This document shows, piece after piece, positions 16,061 to 24,661 of a stretch of 48,846 bases of DNA. Source of the stretch: Abyssisolibacter fermentans (lineage in GTDB: Bacteria; Bacillota; Clostridia; Tissierellales; MCWD3). Position 1 is the first letter of the stretch; the number at the start of each line of letters is the position of its first letter. The notes beneath the pieces are model-generated. The model ran no database searches and was not told where the DNA came from. It saw only the letters and a list, made by a program, of their open reading frames with translations. A program made the position numbers and the translations under genes. Where the stretch lies: contig NZ_LOHE01000054.1 in NCBI RefSeq assembly GCF_001559865.1, positions 1 to 48,846 on the forward strand, in the 5' to 3' direction.

Positions 16061-17020
16061 TTAATATAAATCTCTCATATAGCCTAAATATGCATTTCCT
16101 ACTGCATTATCAGAACAATATTTAATATCTGGAAAATAAACTTCTAGTTTATCCGATAAGTCTTCTTTTATTAAATCTCTAATATATATGTTTGATGCTA
16201 CACCCCCAGCGAAAATAATACTTTTAATACCACTATTATCTTTAATAGCATTTAATACTGAACTACTTAATGTTTTAGCAACAACATATAATACACTTCT
16301 AGCAATATTAGAGGCTTTATAACTTTTATCTATTAATTTATAAAAATATGTCTCCGCACCTGAATAATTTATCCATGTTTTATCAATATTTTGGGGCAAT
16401 TTTTCTGGAATAATAACTCCATCCATTGCCAACTTTTCTAACTCAATTCCACTTGGAAATTCTAAACCCATTTTTACACCAATTCGATCTATTAATTGCC
16501 CACAACTTATATCCTTGGTTCCTCCAATAACTTTTACTTTGAATTCAAAAGGTTTTACTCTATGTACATTTAATAGTTCAGTTGTTCCACCAGAAATATG
16601 AAATAATAAAAAATCTTTAACCGCTAATTTATTACAACCTAATAAAGCTGCTCCTATATGACCATCTTGATGACTACAGTTAATAATAGGTACATCTAGT
16701 AAACTTGATATTATTTGAGCTTGTACTTTTGATACATTAAAAACCGGCATATATGAACCTTCTACATTTCTTGGTCTTGTGCTTGCGACTACATTTATTA
16801 TATTAGAATAATCTATAATCTCTCTCGCCTTTTCAAATAAATCAGGTAAATTATTTAAATGCTGAAAAACAGCTTCTTGTTGTCTTAATCCCCGACTGCC
16901 CTTTTTTACATCTAATAATTTTCTTAAATCGCATACAACTTTTCCTACATCATCGATAATTGCTATTGAAGTCTTATATGCACTCGTATCTATTCCTAAA
17001 TACAGTTTATTTTGACTCAT
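16061..17020 (-). CDS. TsaD/Kae1-like paralogue (M22-type ATPase)
   Basis: This ASKHA-fold protein resembles TsaD, the enzyme for t6A tRNA modification, but is a divergent paralogue common near nusB in clostridia; the true tsaD is normally elsewhere. Visible are LGIDTSAYKTSIAI (phosphate 1), the metal-ligand-like HQDGH, HISGGTTELL, GGTKDISCGQLIDRIGVKMG, FAGGVASNIYIRDL and CSDNA near the C-terminus. The last block normally gives an Asp metal ligand. ATG at 17018-17020 (319 aa) is preferred over a TTG seven codons upstream, which would overlap nusB more. It overlaps the nusB stop by 14 bases, so the two are coupled. Its activity is unproven. Confidence 0.85.
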   Translation of the reverse strand: MSQNKLYLGIDTSAYKTSIAIIDDVGKVVCDLRKLLDVKKGSRGLRQQEAVFQHLNNLPDLFEKAREIIDYSNIINVVASTRPRNVEGSYMPVFNVSKVQAQIISSLLDVPIINCSHQDGHIGAALLGCNKLAVKDFLLFHISGGTTELLNVHRVKPFEFKVKVIGGTKDISCGQLIDRIGVKMGLEFPSGIELEKLAMDGVIIPEKLPQNIDKTWINYSGAETYFYKLIDKSYKASNIARSVLYVVAKTLSSSVLNAIKDNSGIKSIIFAGGVASNIYIRDLIKEDLSDKLEVYFPDIKYCSDNAVGNAYLGYMRDLY

Positions 17021-17423
17021 GATTATATTTATCCCTAACAAACGTACCTAATATTCCATTAATAAATTTACCAGCTTCCAAAGAACTATATGTTTTTGCT
17101 ATTTCTACAGCTTCATTAATGCTTACTTCTATAGGAATATCTTCTCTAAACATAATTTCATAAATAGCTATTCTTAGAATTGACAAATCTACAGTAGATA
17201 TACGTTCTAATTTCCAACCTTTTGCATAATTCTTTACAATATTATCTATATCATCTTTATTTTCACTAATAGTATCAATACAATTGTCTATATACTTAAT
17301 TTCATCACCTGTTATCTTATTTTCTTCATAAAAAATGTCTTTATTACTTTTGTCAAAATCATCATTAACTTGCATTTGATACATCAATTGCATAGCTTTT
17401 TCTCTTGCAGCTTTTCTACTCAT
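17007..17423 (-). CDS. nusB: Transcription antitermination factor NusB
   Basis: NusB with NusE (S10) binds boxA RNA and supports antitermination of rRNA transcription. The 138-aa protein is all-alpha with the family start SRKAAREKAMQLMYQMQ and the conserved C-terminal block IPIEVSINEAVEIAKTY...KFINGILG. ATG follows AGGAGGAAATAG. It overlaps the TsaD-like gene and lies 155 bases after the Asp23 gene, whose terminator sits in that gap. Confidence 0.97.
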   Translation of the reverse strand: MSRKAAREKAMQLMYQMQVNDDFDKSNKDIFYEENKITGDEIKYIDNCIDTISENKDDIDNIVKNYAKGWKLERISTVDLSILRIAIYEIMFREDIPIEVSINEAVEIAKTYSSLEAGKFINGILGTFVRDKYNHESK

Positions 17424-17485
17424 CTATTTCCTCCTTGAAGGTTTAAAAAGTTATTATATACATCATTTATTTGTCTATTAACATT

Positions 17486-17548
17486 ATTAAAGGATGTTTA
17501 AAATAGCAATTTCATTACTAATAATGCTTCTTACATTTTAAACACCCC
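17486..17548 (-). terminator. Terminator after the Asp23 gene
   Basis: On the minus strand GGGGTGTTTAAAAT pairs with ATTTTAAACATCC across a loop of about 25 bases and is followed by TTTAATAATG. It separates the Asp23 gene from nusB. Confidence 0.65.
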
Positions 17549-17577
17549 GAAAGGACTATTTTATCAATATTATCCTC

Positions 17578-17976
17578 TTAATCTTCTAATTCTTCAATTT
17601 CTTTAGGTTCTACTTTTTGAATTTGTACTCCTTGAACATGTATGTTAACTTCTATAACTTCTAATCCAGTCATAGTTTCTATTGCATTTTTAACACTTTC
17701 TTGAACTTTCCATGATACTTCAGGTATTTTAGAGCCGTAATTTACAATTACATGTAAATCTATTTTAGTTGTATTTTTTTCAACTGATACCTTAACACCT
17801 TTAGAAAGATTCTTTCTACCCAATATTTCTGCTATATCACCAGTAAAACCACCACTCATACCAGCAATACCTTCAACTTCTGTAGCAGCCAAACCAGCAA
17901 TTACTCCTACAACATCATCTGCTATTTTTATTTCTCCATTACTTTTTATTTCATCATTTAATAAGTTATTATCCAT
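17578..17976 (-). CDS. Asp23/Gls24 family envelope stress protein
   Basis: Asp23/Gls24 proteins are small membrane-associated proteins linked to envelope stress and alkaline tolerance. The 132-aa protein has the family pattern GEIKIADDVVGVIAGLAATEVEGIAGMSG, given here as GEIKIADDVVGVIAGLAA and TEVEGIAGM, followed by KGVKVSV and the IPEVSWKVQESVKNAIE end. ATG at 17974-17976 is chosen because GGAGGTG is four bases upstream; a further in-frame start seven codons earlier lacks a site. In bacilli accB-accC lie between spoIIIAH and this gene (YqhY), and these are missing here. Confidence 0.9.
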   Translation of the reverse strand: MDNNLLNDEIKSNGEIKIADDVVGVIAGLAATEVEGIAGMSGGFTGDIAEILGRKNLSKGVKVSVEKNTTKIDLHVIVNYGSKIPEVSWKVQESVKNAIETMTGLEVIEVNIHVQGVQIQKVEPKEIEELED

Positions 17977-18094
17977 TTTGCACCTCCATCCAATCATATA
18001 ACAATAATATATAATGCCAGTATAGTATATTATTGCTATTATAACATTTATTCAAAGTAATTATACCAAATCAACTATATTTTTTCAAATAATT

Positions 18095-18766
18095 CTACTG
18101 TTTTTTCATTATCTTTATGTTTGCAGCTTGTAATTTTGTTTCTTCTTTAACAATACTTAATATTTTAGCTACATCTTGTTTATTTAATTCATCTATTGAT
18201 ACAACTACACTTACACTTGCATCATTAATAAATAATAGTGCATCTTCATAACCTTTAGCTTTTATCAAACCTTCTATATACAGTTCCTGCTGCGATATCT
18301 TACCAATACTCAATATCTGCTCTTGAGCCTTAGACCTAATATCTTCAATAGTATTATCATTATTAATTATTTCATTTAACTTTTCTATCAGATTAGCTCT
18401 AAGCTTATCTCTAGATAGTCTAAATTCTACAAAATAATTTGTATTTTTCTGATTATCTTTATCGCTTATATTTTTATTGATTTGAGAATTCACTTTATCA
18501 CTAATATCTTCTAATTCACTTTCTTCACTATCAATTATTTGCATTGAATCATTATTATCATTTTTAATTTTCATAGTACTTTGTATGTCTTCATTCGCTT
18601 TTGCTAAATTCATTTTTCTAACCATTTCATCTTCATATTCTTGATATTCATTTGATGAAAATTGTGCTCTTTGTCTTGTAAGCCTATGATTAATAAAACC
18701 AACCACTATTAGTAGTAAAACTAATGAAATTAAATAAGCTATCCTTTTCTTTACATCCAAGTTCAA
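18095..18766 (-). CDS. spoIIIAH: Stage III sporulation protein AH
   Basis: SpoIIIAH is the mother-cell ring protein whose extracellular YscJ-like domain binds forespore SpoIIQ, forming the channel or zipper across the spore membranes. The 223-aa protein has a cytoplasmic basic start and one membrane segment (about 9-26). A charged linker rich in Asn and Asp follows, then the C-terminal ring-building domain (about 105-220) with ELYIEGLIKAKGYEDALLFI and VSVDELNKQDVAKI-type sequence. It is separated from spoIIIAG by 394 bases, unusual for this operon. That gap contains a long inverted-repeat element. Confidence 0.93.
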   Translation of the reverse strand: MNLDVKKRIAYLISLVLLLIVVGFINHRLTRQRAQFSSNEYQEYEDEMVRKMNLAKANEDIQSTMKIKNDNNDSMQIIDSEESELEDISDKVNSQINKNISDKDNQKNTNYFVEFRLSRDKLRANLIEKLNEIINNDNTIEDIRSKAQEQILSIGKISQQELYIEGLIKAKGYEDALLFINDASVSVVVSIDELNKQDVAKILSIVKEETKLQAANIKIMKKQ

Positions 18767-18893
18767 AACCCCCTTAACTTAAATATTATAGTTAATTGCA
18801 AAACTCTACACTATACATAAATTCAATGTTTATATGCTATGATGTAATTGAGTTTCCCCCATAAAACAGTTCTAAAAATACCAATAGAGTTAC

Positions 18894-19084
18894 TAGGGAA
18901 CCATCTCATGTTTCTTTGAAAGCGTGACTTCAAGAGTTCGTTTCTTCATCGCTCCTAAGTAGAGAACCAAAATCTAAAATTTTGAGTGAATCACTTACTG
19001 CTAGGAACGCAGTGAGTAGTGAGTTTCTTATTTACTTTAAATGGGCTCTTGCCCAGCCGTCAAAGATTATGAGATGCGTCCCTT
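18894..19084. repeat. Long inverted-repeat element H, copy 1 (with nested R repeat)
   Basis: The left arm (18894-18936, GGGAACCATCTCATG...CTTCAAGAG) is complementary to the right arm (19046-19084, CTCTTGCC...CAAAGATTATGAGAT..GTCCC) with several mismatches. The second copy is at 22263-22382. Between the arms this copy carries an inverted R repeat (18951-19030) missing from copy 2. No transposase is present, so the element would be non-autonomous. Confidence 0.75.
18951..19030 (-). repeat. Dispersed hairpin repeat family R, copy 4 (inverted)
   Basis: AGTAGAGAACCAAAATC, then AATCACTTACTGCTAGGAAC, then GCAGTGAGTAG match the reverse complement of 24994-25062. It is nested inside inverted-repeat element H. 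Confidence 0.75.
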
Positions 19085-19160
19085 CGCCCAAAACTTATGA
19101 GCTAAAACATTAAAATTATGCACATTTTTTTATTTTAGTTTTGCAACTACCTATTATATA

Positions 19161-19760
19161 TTAATCACTTAAAAATACTTCTACTTTATTACCAGATAGA
19201 CCTAACACTGTTTTGACAGCTGAATATAGGTCTTCCTTTACTTTAATATTATCTACCCCTTGCGCAACAACGATTACACCCTTTACTTTTGGTTTTATTT
19301 CTTTGAGAATCACAAGCCCCTCTTCATCACTTGATTTCGTTACAATTTCATTTATTTCATTCTCTTTATTAGTAGCTCGCGTACCACCTTGATAGTCCTT
19401 TTCATCAGTTTTTTCTATTATAGTAGTAGTATTAATTGCTGGTATTCTTTCAGCAGTATCTTCTAATGTAACCATAACCTCTACACTGCCAACTCCTCTA
19501 ATTTTACTCAGAATATCTTCAAGCTTGTTTTCAATATTATTGGCATAATTATCAATTATATCTTTTGAATTTTGATTAGTGAAAATGGATGAGCTTTGAA
19601 CAGGTTGGTCATCACTCAAATCTTCATTTTTTTTGCTATCATCCGAAAAATAGGTTGAACCTATCAATAATAATATTCCAATAATTAATAAGAAAATTAA
19701 ATTATTTGCTTTTTTATCATTACTACCTATAAATTTATTTATAGTTTCTTTAAAACTCAT
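19161..19760 (-). CDS. spoIIIAG: Stage III sporulation protein AG
   Basis: SpoIIIAG forms a large multimeric ring in the intermembrane space of the engulfing forespore. The 199-aa protein has one membrane segment (about 21-38, NLIFLLIIGILLLIGSTYF). A linker follows, then a ring-building domain with IENKLEDILSKIRGVGSVEVMVTLE, cited here as KLEDILSKIRGVGSVEVMV, and a C-terminal GVIVVAQGVDNIKVKEDL...LGLSGNKVEVF. It is 17 bases after spoIIIAF. Confidence 0.95.
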   Translation of the reverse strand: MSFKETINKFIGSNDKKANNLIFLLIIGILLLIGSTYFSDDSKKNEDLSDDQPVQSSSIFTNQNSKDIIDNYANNIENKLEDILSKIRGVGSVEVMVTLEDTAERIPAINTTTIIEKTDEKDYQGGTRATNKENEINEIVTKSSDEEGLVILKEIKPKVKGVIVVAQGVDNIKVKEDLYSAVKTVLGLSGNKVEVFLSD

Positions 19761-19777
19761 TTTAGCTTCGTTACCTC

Positions 19778-20389
19778 CTATTCATCCTTATTATTCATGT
19801 ATATACATATATCACTTTGTTTAATACCATAATTTTCCGATAATCCTTTTACTAAAGCATCATTTTTTATTTTTTTGTCAACTATATTTTTTTTATTTTG
19901 TACTGATGTAATATTCACTTTTTCAATATTTATTTTATTATCCTTATTTTTTTCAACTTCTCTATTAGATACTTTTAAATTTAAAGATTTAATAGAACCG
20001 ACTGTATCAGTATTTTCATCTTCAATTTCTAGTTTTATATCATTAATATAATAATTACTATTAACTTCTACGTATTTAGTTATGTCATCTTTGATCCTGT
20101 TAACATACACTTCTTTTATATACTTTTTTTGAGATTGAGCATATTCTTCATTATTTTTTTCATTATACTCGGCATACATATTTAATTGTTTATAACAATT
20201 ACTATCAAAGGTTAAATCTCCTTCTATAACAGTTGTTATTGGTTTAATAATAACAATTATAAGCAAAAGTCCCACTATCATTTTTACATATCTCTTTATA
20301 CTGCTATTAGGTAAAATATTCTCTAATATTATCAGAAAAAAGCTTATAAAAACTATATTAGAAACCCATGATTTTAAAGCTATTGCCAT
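19778..20389 (-). CDS. spoIIIAF: Stage III sporulation protein AF
   Basis: SpoIIIAF belongs to the mother-cell SpoIIIA complex. The 203-aa protein has two N-terminal membrane segments (about 9-27 and 33-53) joined by the family motif LPNSSIKRYVKMIVGLLLI, and a soluble C-terminal domain related to ring-forming secretion proteins (KSLNLKVSNREVEKN region; ENYGIKQSDICIYMNN end). Ribosome site and ATG lie eight bases after spoIIIAE, so the pair is tightly coupled. The middle of the protein is Lys/Asn-rich and poorly conserved. Confidence 0.93.
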   Translation of the reverse strand: MAIALKSWVSNIVFISFFLIILENILPNSSIKRYVKMIVGLLLIIVIIKPITTVIEGDLTFDSNCYKQLNMYAEYNEKNNEEYAQSQKKYIKEVYVNRIKDDITKYVEVNSNYYINDIKLEIEDENTDTVGSIKSLNLKVSNREVEKNKDNKINIEKVNITSVQNKKNIVDKKIKNDALVKGLSENYGIKQSDICIYMNNKDE

Positions 20390-20397
20390 TCACTCAC

Positions 20398-21594
20398 CTA
20401 CCTTAGCATAATAGTCATTTTTCCAGCTGTAATTATTATTGTTATTGTAATAAAAAACATTAATGCAACAGATATTACAGCAGCTAATACTAAAACAAAA
20501 GCTTTACTTATCTCTGAAATACTCTCTACTAACTTTTTATCAGCAATAGGTTGTATTAGAGCAGCTGTGAATTTGTATATAATAATAAGAGACATTATCT
20601 TGATACAAGGTATAATACAAATAATAAATAAAGTGATTAAACCTACTACTCCAATAGCATTTTTTAATAACATTGAACAACCTATAACTGTATCTACTGC
20701 TTCTGACAAATATCCTCCAACTATTGGAATAAAGCTATCTATTGCAAATTTGGCAGTTCTTATGGTAACTCCATCTACATTTGCTGCTGTCATACCTTGA
20801 ATCGATAATATTCCCATGAAAATAGTAAAACATACTCCAATTATAACTACACTTACCTGTCTCATTAATTGTGCTAACTTTGATATTTGAACTTTGTTAG
20901 AAATGTTATTAATTAAGCCAATAATAGAAGAAAAATATATTAAAGGTATTATTATCTCTTTAATAATTACACTTACAGTAGTCATAGTACCTAATATAAT
21001 AGGTTGGAATATTGCAGAGCTAGTTATTCCACCCATTGCAGCTAACAATATCATCATAGTTGGAAAAAGTGCTTGCATAAAAGAAACCATTTGATCTATT
21101 GCTTCTTTACCTATCCGTATACCTGTCAAACAACTCTTTATAACAATAGACATAATAACTATATAACAAGCTAAGTATGCAACTTCACTTATTGAATCAT
21201 TGTTAAATGCATTTCTAAGATTCATAAGCACTCCACATATGATGGATAAAATTAATAGCTTGGCTAATATTGATATATTATTTCTTACCTCGCTAAAAAT
21301 CATTTTTAACATACCATTTAATATTTCTCCTGAATCTAGTATCTTTTCTCCTTTAATAAGAGCAGTTAAAAATTCTTTAAAATTAATCTTTGGTAAATAT
21401 TCACCAGATGAACTATTAACATCCTGTATTTGTTTTAATAGTTCATTTAAATCCAAATTATTTATTTGGTCATTAATAATACCTTCAGCAGTTTTTTCTA
21501 TGAAACCAGAGTCTTCGTTATCATTACAATATCCTGTATTTATTGTTAATAAAAACAACAAAATACTTATTAAAATAGCTATTTTTCTTTTCAT
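20398..21594 (-). CDS. spoIIIAE: Stage III sporulation protein AE
   Basis: SpoIIIAE is the large polytopic membrane subunit of the SpoIIIA complex, needed for sigma-G activity in the forespore. The 398-aa protein has a cleavable-looking signal (about 3-22), a soluble extracytoplasmic segment with LPKINFKEFLTALIKGEKILD, and then seven or eight hydrophobic segments (for example AYLACYIVIMSIVIKSCL and GVVGLITLFIICIIPCIKI). The family block AQLMRQVSVVIIGVCFTIFMGILSIQG is present. It follows spoIIIAD by ten bases. Confidence 0.96.
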   Translation of the reverse strand: MKRKIAILISILLFLLTINTGYCNDNEDSGFIEKTAEGIINDQINNLDLNELLKQIQDVNSSSGEYLPKINFKEFLTALIKGEKILDSGEILNGMLKMIFSEVRNNISILAKLLILSIICGVLMNLRNAFNNDSISEVAYLACYIVIMSIVIKSCLTGIRIGKEAIDQMVSFMQALFPTMMILLAAMGGITSSAIFQPIILGTMTTVSVIIKEIIIPLIYFSSIIGLINNISNKVQISKLAQLMRQVSVVIIGVCFTIFMGILSIQGMTAANVDGVTIRTAKFAIDSFIPIVGGYLSEAVDTVIGCSMLLKNAIGVVGLITLFIICIIPCIKIMSLIIIYKFTAALIQPIADKKLVESISEISKAFVLVLAAVISVALMFFITITIIITAGKMTIMLR

Positions 21595-21604
21595 TTTTAT
21601 CCCC

Positions 21605-21991
21605 TTACGGCATTATATTTACTATTAAATCCATAACCCCTATAAAAATTGGTATTGAAATAACCATTATTATTACCTTACCTGCTAATTCAATTTTTTG
21701 ACCTATTGTATTTTGCTTTGCGTCTTTAGCAATTTGAGCACCAAACTCAGCAACATACGAAATTCCAACAATCTTTAAAACAACCGTTGTGTATACAAAA
21801 TTTATGTCAACTTTGTTTGCTAAATCTTCCAATGTCTCTATAACATACTCTAATTTACTTATTATTATAAAAAAAATCAAAAGTCCTGTAGCTATGCTTA
21901 TATACAAGGACATTTCACTCTTTTGCTCCTTTAAAAGTACTGCTAAAATAGTAGCTACTATACCAATACCTACGATTTGAAATATCTCCAT
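21605..21991 (-). CDS. spoIIIAD: Stage III sporulation protein AD
   Basis: SpoIIIAD is a small hydrophobic component of the SpoIIIA complex, paralogous to SpoIIIAC. The 128-aa protein shows four membrane segments (about 2-18, 28-46, 65-85 and 102-125). Recognisable motifs are FQIVGIGIVATILAVLLKEQKSE at the start, cited as FQIVGIGIVATILAVLLK, and the family KIVGISYVAEFGAQIAKDAKQ. It lies 12 bases after spoIIIAC. Confidence 0.96.
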   Translation of the reverse strand: MEIFQIVGIGIVATILAVLLKEQKSEMSLYISIATGLLIFFIIISKLEYVIETLEDLANKVDINFVYTTVVLKIVGISYVAEFGAQIAKDAKQNTIGQKIELAGKVIIMVISIPIFIGVMDLIVNIMP

Positions 21992-22003
21992 ATTTCTACC
22001 TCT

Positions 22004-22210
22004 TCAATATAATTTAAATACTGTTTTCACTTCGTTAAATAACCTGCTTATCATACCTATAACCATTGTTAAAACCACAACTATGCCAGCTATAGTTGTA
22101 ACCATAGCGTGATCTTCACTCCCTGCTTTTTTTAGTACTTGATTTAATACTGCTATTAAAATACCTATTCCCGCAATTTTAAATATTATATCTATTTCCA
22201 CTATAAGCAC
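22004..22210 (-). CDS. spoIIIAC: Stage III sporulation protein AC
   Basis: This is the smallest SpoIIIA subunit (68 aa), with two hydrophobic helices (about 8-25 and 34-56) and the family sequence IFKIAGIGILIAVLNQVLKK followed by GSEDHAMVTTIAGIVVV. It follows a 199-base gap after spoIIIAB that contains a long inverted repeat. The ATG is preceded by an AGAGGGG ribosome site. Confidence 0.96.
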   Translation of the reverse strand: MLIVEIDIIFKIAGIGILIAVLNQVLKKAGSEDHAMVTTIAGIVVVLTMVIGMISRLFNEVKTVFKLY

Positions 22211-22262
22211 CCCTCTTTTCTAAATAGTATTATTAAAATAATTACCAACACACAGCCCTATA

Positions 22263-22382
22263 AGGAAAACTCTAATGTTTCTTTGAAAGGTGACTTCAAG
22301 AGTTCGTTTCTTCATCACTCCTACTTAAATCAATAGGAACGGACTCTTGTCGGAACCATCAAAGATTATTAGAGGGTTCCCC
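22263..22382. repeat. Long inverted-repeat element H, copy 2
   Basis: The left arm (22263-22302) reads AGGAAAACTCTAATG...GACTTCAAGAG and the right arm (22344-22382) CTCTTG...ATCAAAGATTATTAGAG..GTTCCCC. The arms are complementary over about 30 positions with mismatches. Left-arm and right-arm sequence matches copy 1 at 18894-19084. It would fold as a long hairpin in the spoIIIA message. Confidence 0.75.
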
Positions 22383-22409
22383 TCTCCGTAAACATTTGAT
22401 AATAATTAA

Positions 22410-22934
22410 TTAAAATAGTATTATAGCTATACTCAAACCTGTTAATATTCCTAATTTGTTGTACAGCTTTTCATTTTTTTTCATTTCTTCCTTTGCTTCT
22501 TTTAATTGATTGATAATTTGAACTGATATTGCATTCAAATGTTTCTTTTGATCCTGTCTATCAGATGTACCCAAGATTGAACCAATAGACAAGAATATTT
22601 CTATATCTTCACTATTAAAAGCAAGCTTTTTGAAATTTTTATATCCAACTATTTTAAAACAATTTGCTACATTTATACAATCTTCATCCTCGAGCATTAT
22701 TGCAATATCTCTAAAAATATACGAATAACTCTTATTACATTTTGAATAAATATTATGTAGTGCTTCATTAACTGGATTTGACATATATACTATTTCTGTT
22801 TCTAAAATCCTAATACAGTTTAAAAGATAATTAAGATTGTTAACCCTTATTCTATATTTAGTACCTATATTAAAACCAAAGATGCTACAAGATATAACTA
22901 CCATCAGGCTGCCTAGAATTTTTATTATAAGCAT
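22410..22934 (-). CDS. spoIIIAB: Stage III sporulation protein AB
   Basis: SpoIIIAB resembles GspF/PilC-type platform proteins and works with the ATPase SpoIIIAA. From the ATG at 22932-22934 the protein has 174 residues. It has an N-terminal membrane segment (LGSLMVVISCSIFGFNIG), the family motif LNYLLNCIRILETEIVYMSNPVNEAL, cited here as LLNCIRILETEIVY, and a C-terminal membrane segment (LGILTGLSIAIILF). The start is supported by AAGGAG; longer upstream starts lack a site. It overlaps the end of spoIIIAA by 50 bases, which is long for this pair. Confidence 0.93.
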   Translation of the reverse strand: MLIIKILGSLMVVISCSIFGFNIGTKYRIRVNNLNYLLNCIRILETEIVYMSNPVNEALHNIYSKCNKSYSYIFRDIAIMLEDEDCINVANCFKIVGYKNFKKLAFNSEDIEIFLSIGSILGTSDRQDQKKHLNAISVQIINQLKEAKEEMKKNEKLYNKLGILTGLSIAIILF

Positions 22935-23952
22935 TATAATTCTCCTTTTTTCTATAGAGTTTTTTATCACAATTAATAACATCTTTTATGGTTCCAATAC
23001 CATTTGAATTGTCTAATATTATAATCTTTTCAAAAATATTTTCTTTCATAATTTCATCTAAATATGGTTTTCTCATTATATCATTTAAATTTTCTCCATG
23101 TACTGTGGCTATTAGCTTAATACCAGCTTTTAAAGCTTCATGAATTGCTACAATATCATTTTTCCCACCTAATTCATCTGTAGCTATAACTTGAGGTGAC
23201 ATTGATCTGATAAGCAACATTATTCCTTCATATTTGGGACAAGATGTCAATACATCAGTTCTAATACCTAAATTCATTTGAGGTATACCATTATACATAC
23301 CTGATATTTCTAATCTTTCATCTAAAACTCCAACCTTTAGTCCCTTAAAATCCTTCAATTTTGTACCATTGCTAATATTTCTTATAAGATCTCTTAATAG
23401 GGTTGTCTTACCACATTGCGGCGGTGATACTATTAAAGTATGATATATTGTATCTTCATTTTTTATAACGTAAGGCAGTATCTTATCTGATGTACCAATT
23501 ATTTCTTTTGATATTCTCAAATTTAAAGAAGTAATATCTTTTATTGTTTCAATACCTTTATTTCCATGAATAGCACTACCTACAATACCAATTCTATGTC
23601 CACCCTTTAAAGTTATAAAACCTCTTTTAATATCTTCTTCATAGGCGTAGATTGAATGATTACAACATAACTGAAAGGTTTTATCTATAAATTTTTTCTC
23701 TACTATATAGAAATCAGTTTTCGGATTAGTATAAAGCTGGCTGAAATTATCAATAAAATAATCTAGTCCATTTAAACTCAACATTAAGGGTTGATTAACC
23801 CTAAGTCTAATTTCTTCGATTACTTTTTTATGTTTTGATGATATTTTGCTCAAAATATTTCTTATTTCAATATCAACATACTTCAAAATATCATCAAATC
23901 TAGTATTTTCATTTAATTTTTTTTTGAAATTAAAATTATTTTCATTGTTCAT
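22885..23952 (-). CDS. spoIIIAA: Stage III sporulation protein AA (ATPase)
   Basis: SpoIIIAA is the secretion-type ATPase of the SpoIIIA complex. The 355-aa protein has an N-terminal domain with VIEEIRLRVNQPLML and RGFITLKGGHRIGIVG, a Walker A motif SPPQCGKTTLLRDL (PPQCGKTT about 177-184), the DERLEI block and a Walker B-like VIATDELGG, followed by TVHG. The C-terminal tail past residue 335 is polar and overlaps spoIIIAB. It is the first gene of the operon. A CATAAAAT that could be a sigma-E -10 lies upstream on the minus strand, but no matching -35 is evident. Confidence 0.96.
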   Translation of the reverse strand: MNNENNFNFKKKLNENTRFDDILKYVDIEIRNILSKISSKHKKVIEEIRLRVNQPLMLSLNGLDYFIDNFSQLYTNPKTDFYIVEKKFIDKTFQLCCNHSIYAYEEDIKRGFITLKGGHRIGIVGSAIHGNKGIETIKDITSLNLRISKEIIGTSDKILPYVIKNEDTIYHTLIVSPPQCGKTTLLRDLIRNISNGTKLKDFKGLKVGVLDERLEISGMYNGIPQMNLGIRTDVLTSCPKYEGIMLLIRSMSPQVIATDELGGKNDIVAIHEALKAGIKLIATVHGENLNDIMRKPYLDEIMKENIFEKIIILDNSNGIGTIKDVINCDKKLYRKKENYNAYNKNSRQPDGSYIL

Positions 23953-24069
23953 AACTTGTCTCTCCTTTATATAATAGTATTAAGATAAATAAAATTTTAT
24001 GCTTGTTTATTTCATAAAAAATCATTTATAATTCAAAAGGTTTCATTATTTTATACAAATGAAAGCATT

Positions 24070-24098
24070 AAAAAAAGCCACTATATTAGCGACTTTTT
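24070..24098. terminator. Terminator after the GNAT gene
   Basis: AGCCACTATATTAGCGACT (24076-24094) forms a short imperfect stem flanked by A7 on the left and T5 on the right, so it can work in both directions. It follows the minus-strand acetyltransferase stop at once. Confidence 0.6.
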
Positions 24099-24100
24099 AT

Positions 24101-24661
24101 TTACTCAATTTCTGAATTCAATAAAACCATATGTATATGGTCTTCCCACTTACCGTTAATCTTTTGATATTTTTTCGATAAACCTTCATTACTAAAGTTA
24201 AGTTTCTCTAGTACCTTTAATGAAGGTAAGTTATTAGGCATTACAGCAGCTTCAATTCTATGAAGTTTGTATTCATTAAACATTATATCTATTCCTTTTT
24301 TTAATACTTCTGTAATATATCCTTTATTAGTTTCTTCATTATCAATACTATAACCTACATAACACGATAAAAAGAAACCTCTTACAATATGACTAAAACA
24401 AATTGTTCCAATTATTTTCTCAAAATTTCTATCTTCTTTTTTAAATATCCAAAGCCTTATTTGTTTTTTTTCATCTATTTCCTTTAGTTCCTTAATCAAA
24501 AAATTATGAAAATTCACTAATTTATAAAAGCTTTCTTTTCTCAAAGGGTCAAATTTTCTTAAATGCTCCTTATTTCTAGTAAAATAATCCAATACCAATT
24601 GAGCATATGATTCATCTATTACCTTTAAAATAAGTCTTTCAGTTTCATAAACCTTATACAT
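24101..24661 (-). CDS. GNAT family N-acetyltransferase, RimJ/RimL type
   Basis: The 186-aa protein begins YETERLILKVIDESYAQLVLDYFTRN, cited as YETERLILKVIDESYAQL, the usual start of RimJ/RimL-like acetyltransferases. It continues with IIGTICFSHIVRGFF and CYVGYSIDNEETNKGYITEVLKK, containing the acetyl-CoA-binding turn in its Gly-Tyr form, then HRIEAAVMPNNLPSLKVLEKLNF and a WEDHIHMVLL end. Such enzymes acetylate ribosomal protein N-termini or small molecules; the substrate cannot be told here. ATG follows GAGGGGG. It is a single gene between terminators, unrelated to the adjacent spoIIIA operon. Confidence 0.9.
   Translation of the reverse strand: MYKVYETERLILKVIDESYAQLVLDYFTRNKEHLRKFDPLRKESFYKLVNFHNFLIKELKEIDEKKQIRLWIFKKEDRNFEKIIGTICFSHIVRGFFLSCYVGYSIDNEETNKGYITEVLKKGIDIMFNEYKLHRIEAAVMPNNLPSLKVLEKLNFSNEGLSKKYQKINGKWEDHIHMVLLNSEIE

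Noticed and set aside
23953-24060. Sigma-E promoter for the spoIIIA operon
   Set aside because: CATAAAAT resembles a -10 element, but no acceptable -35 lies at the required spacing in this AT-rich stretch.
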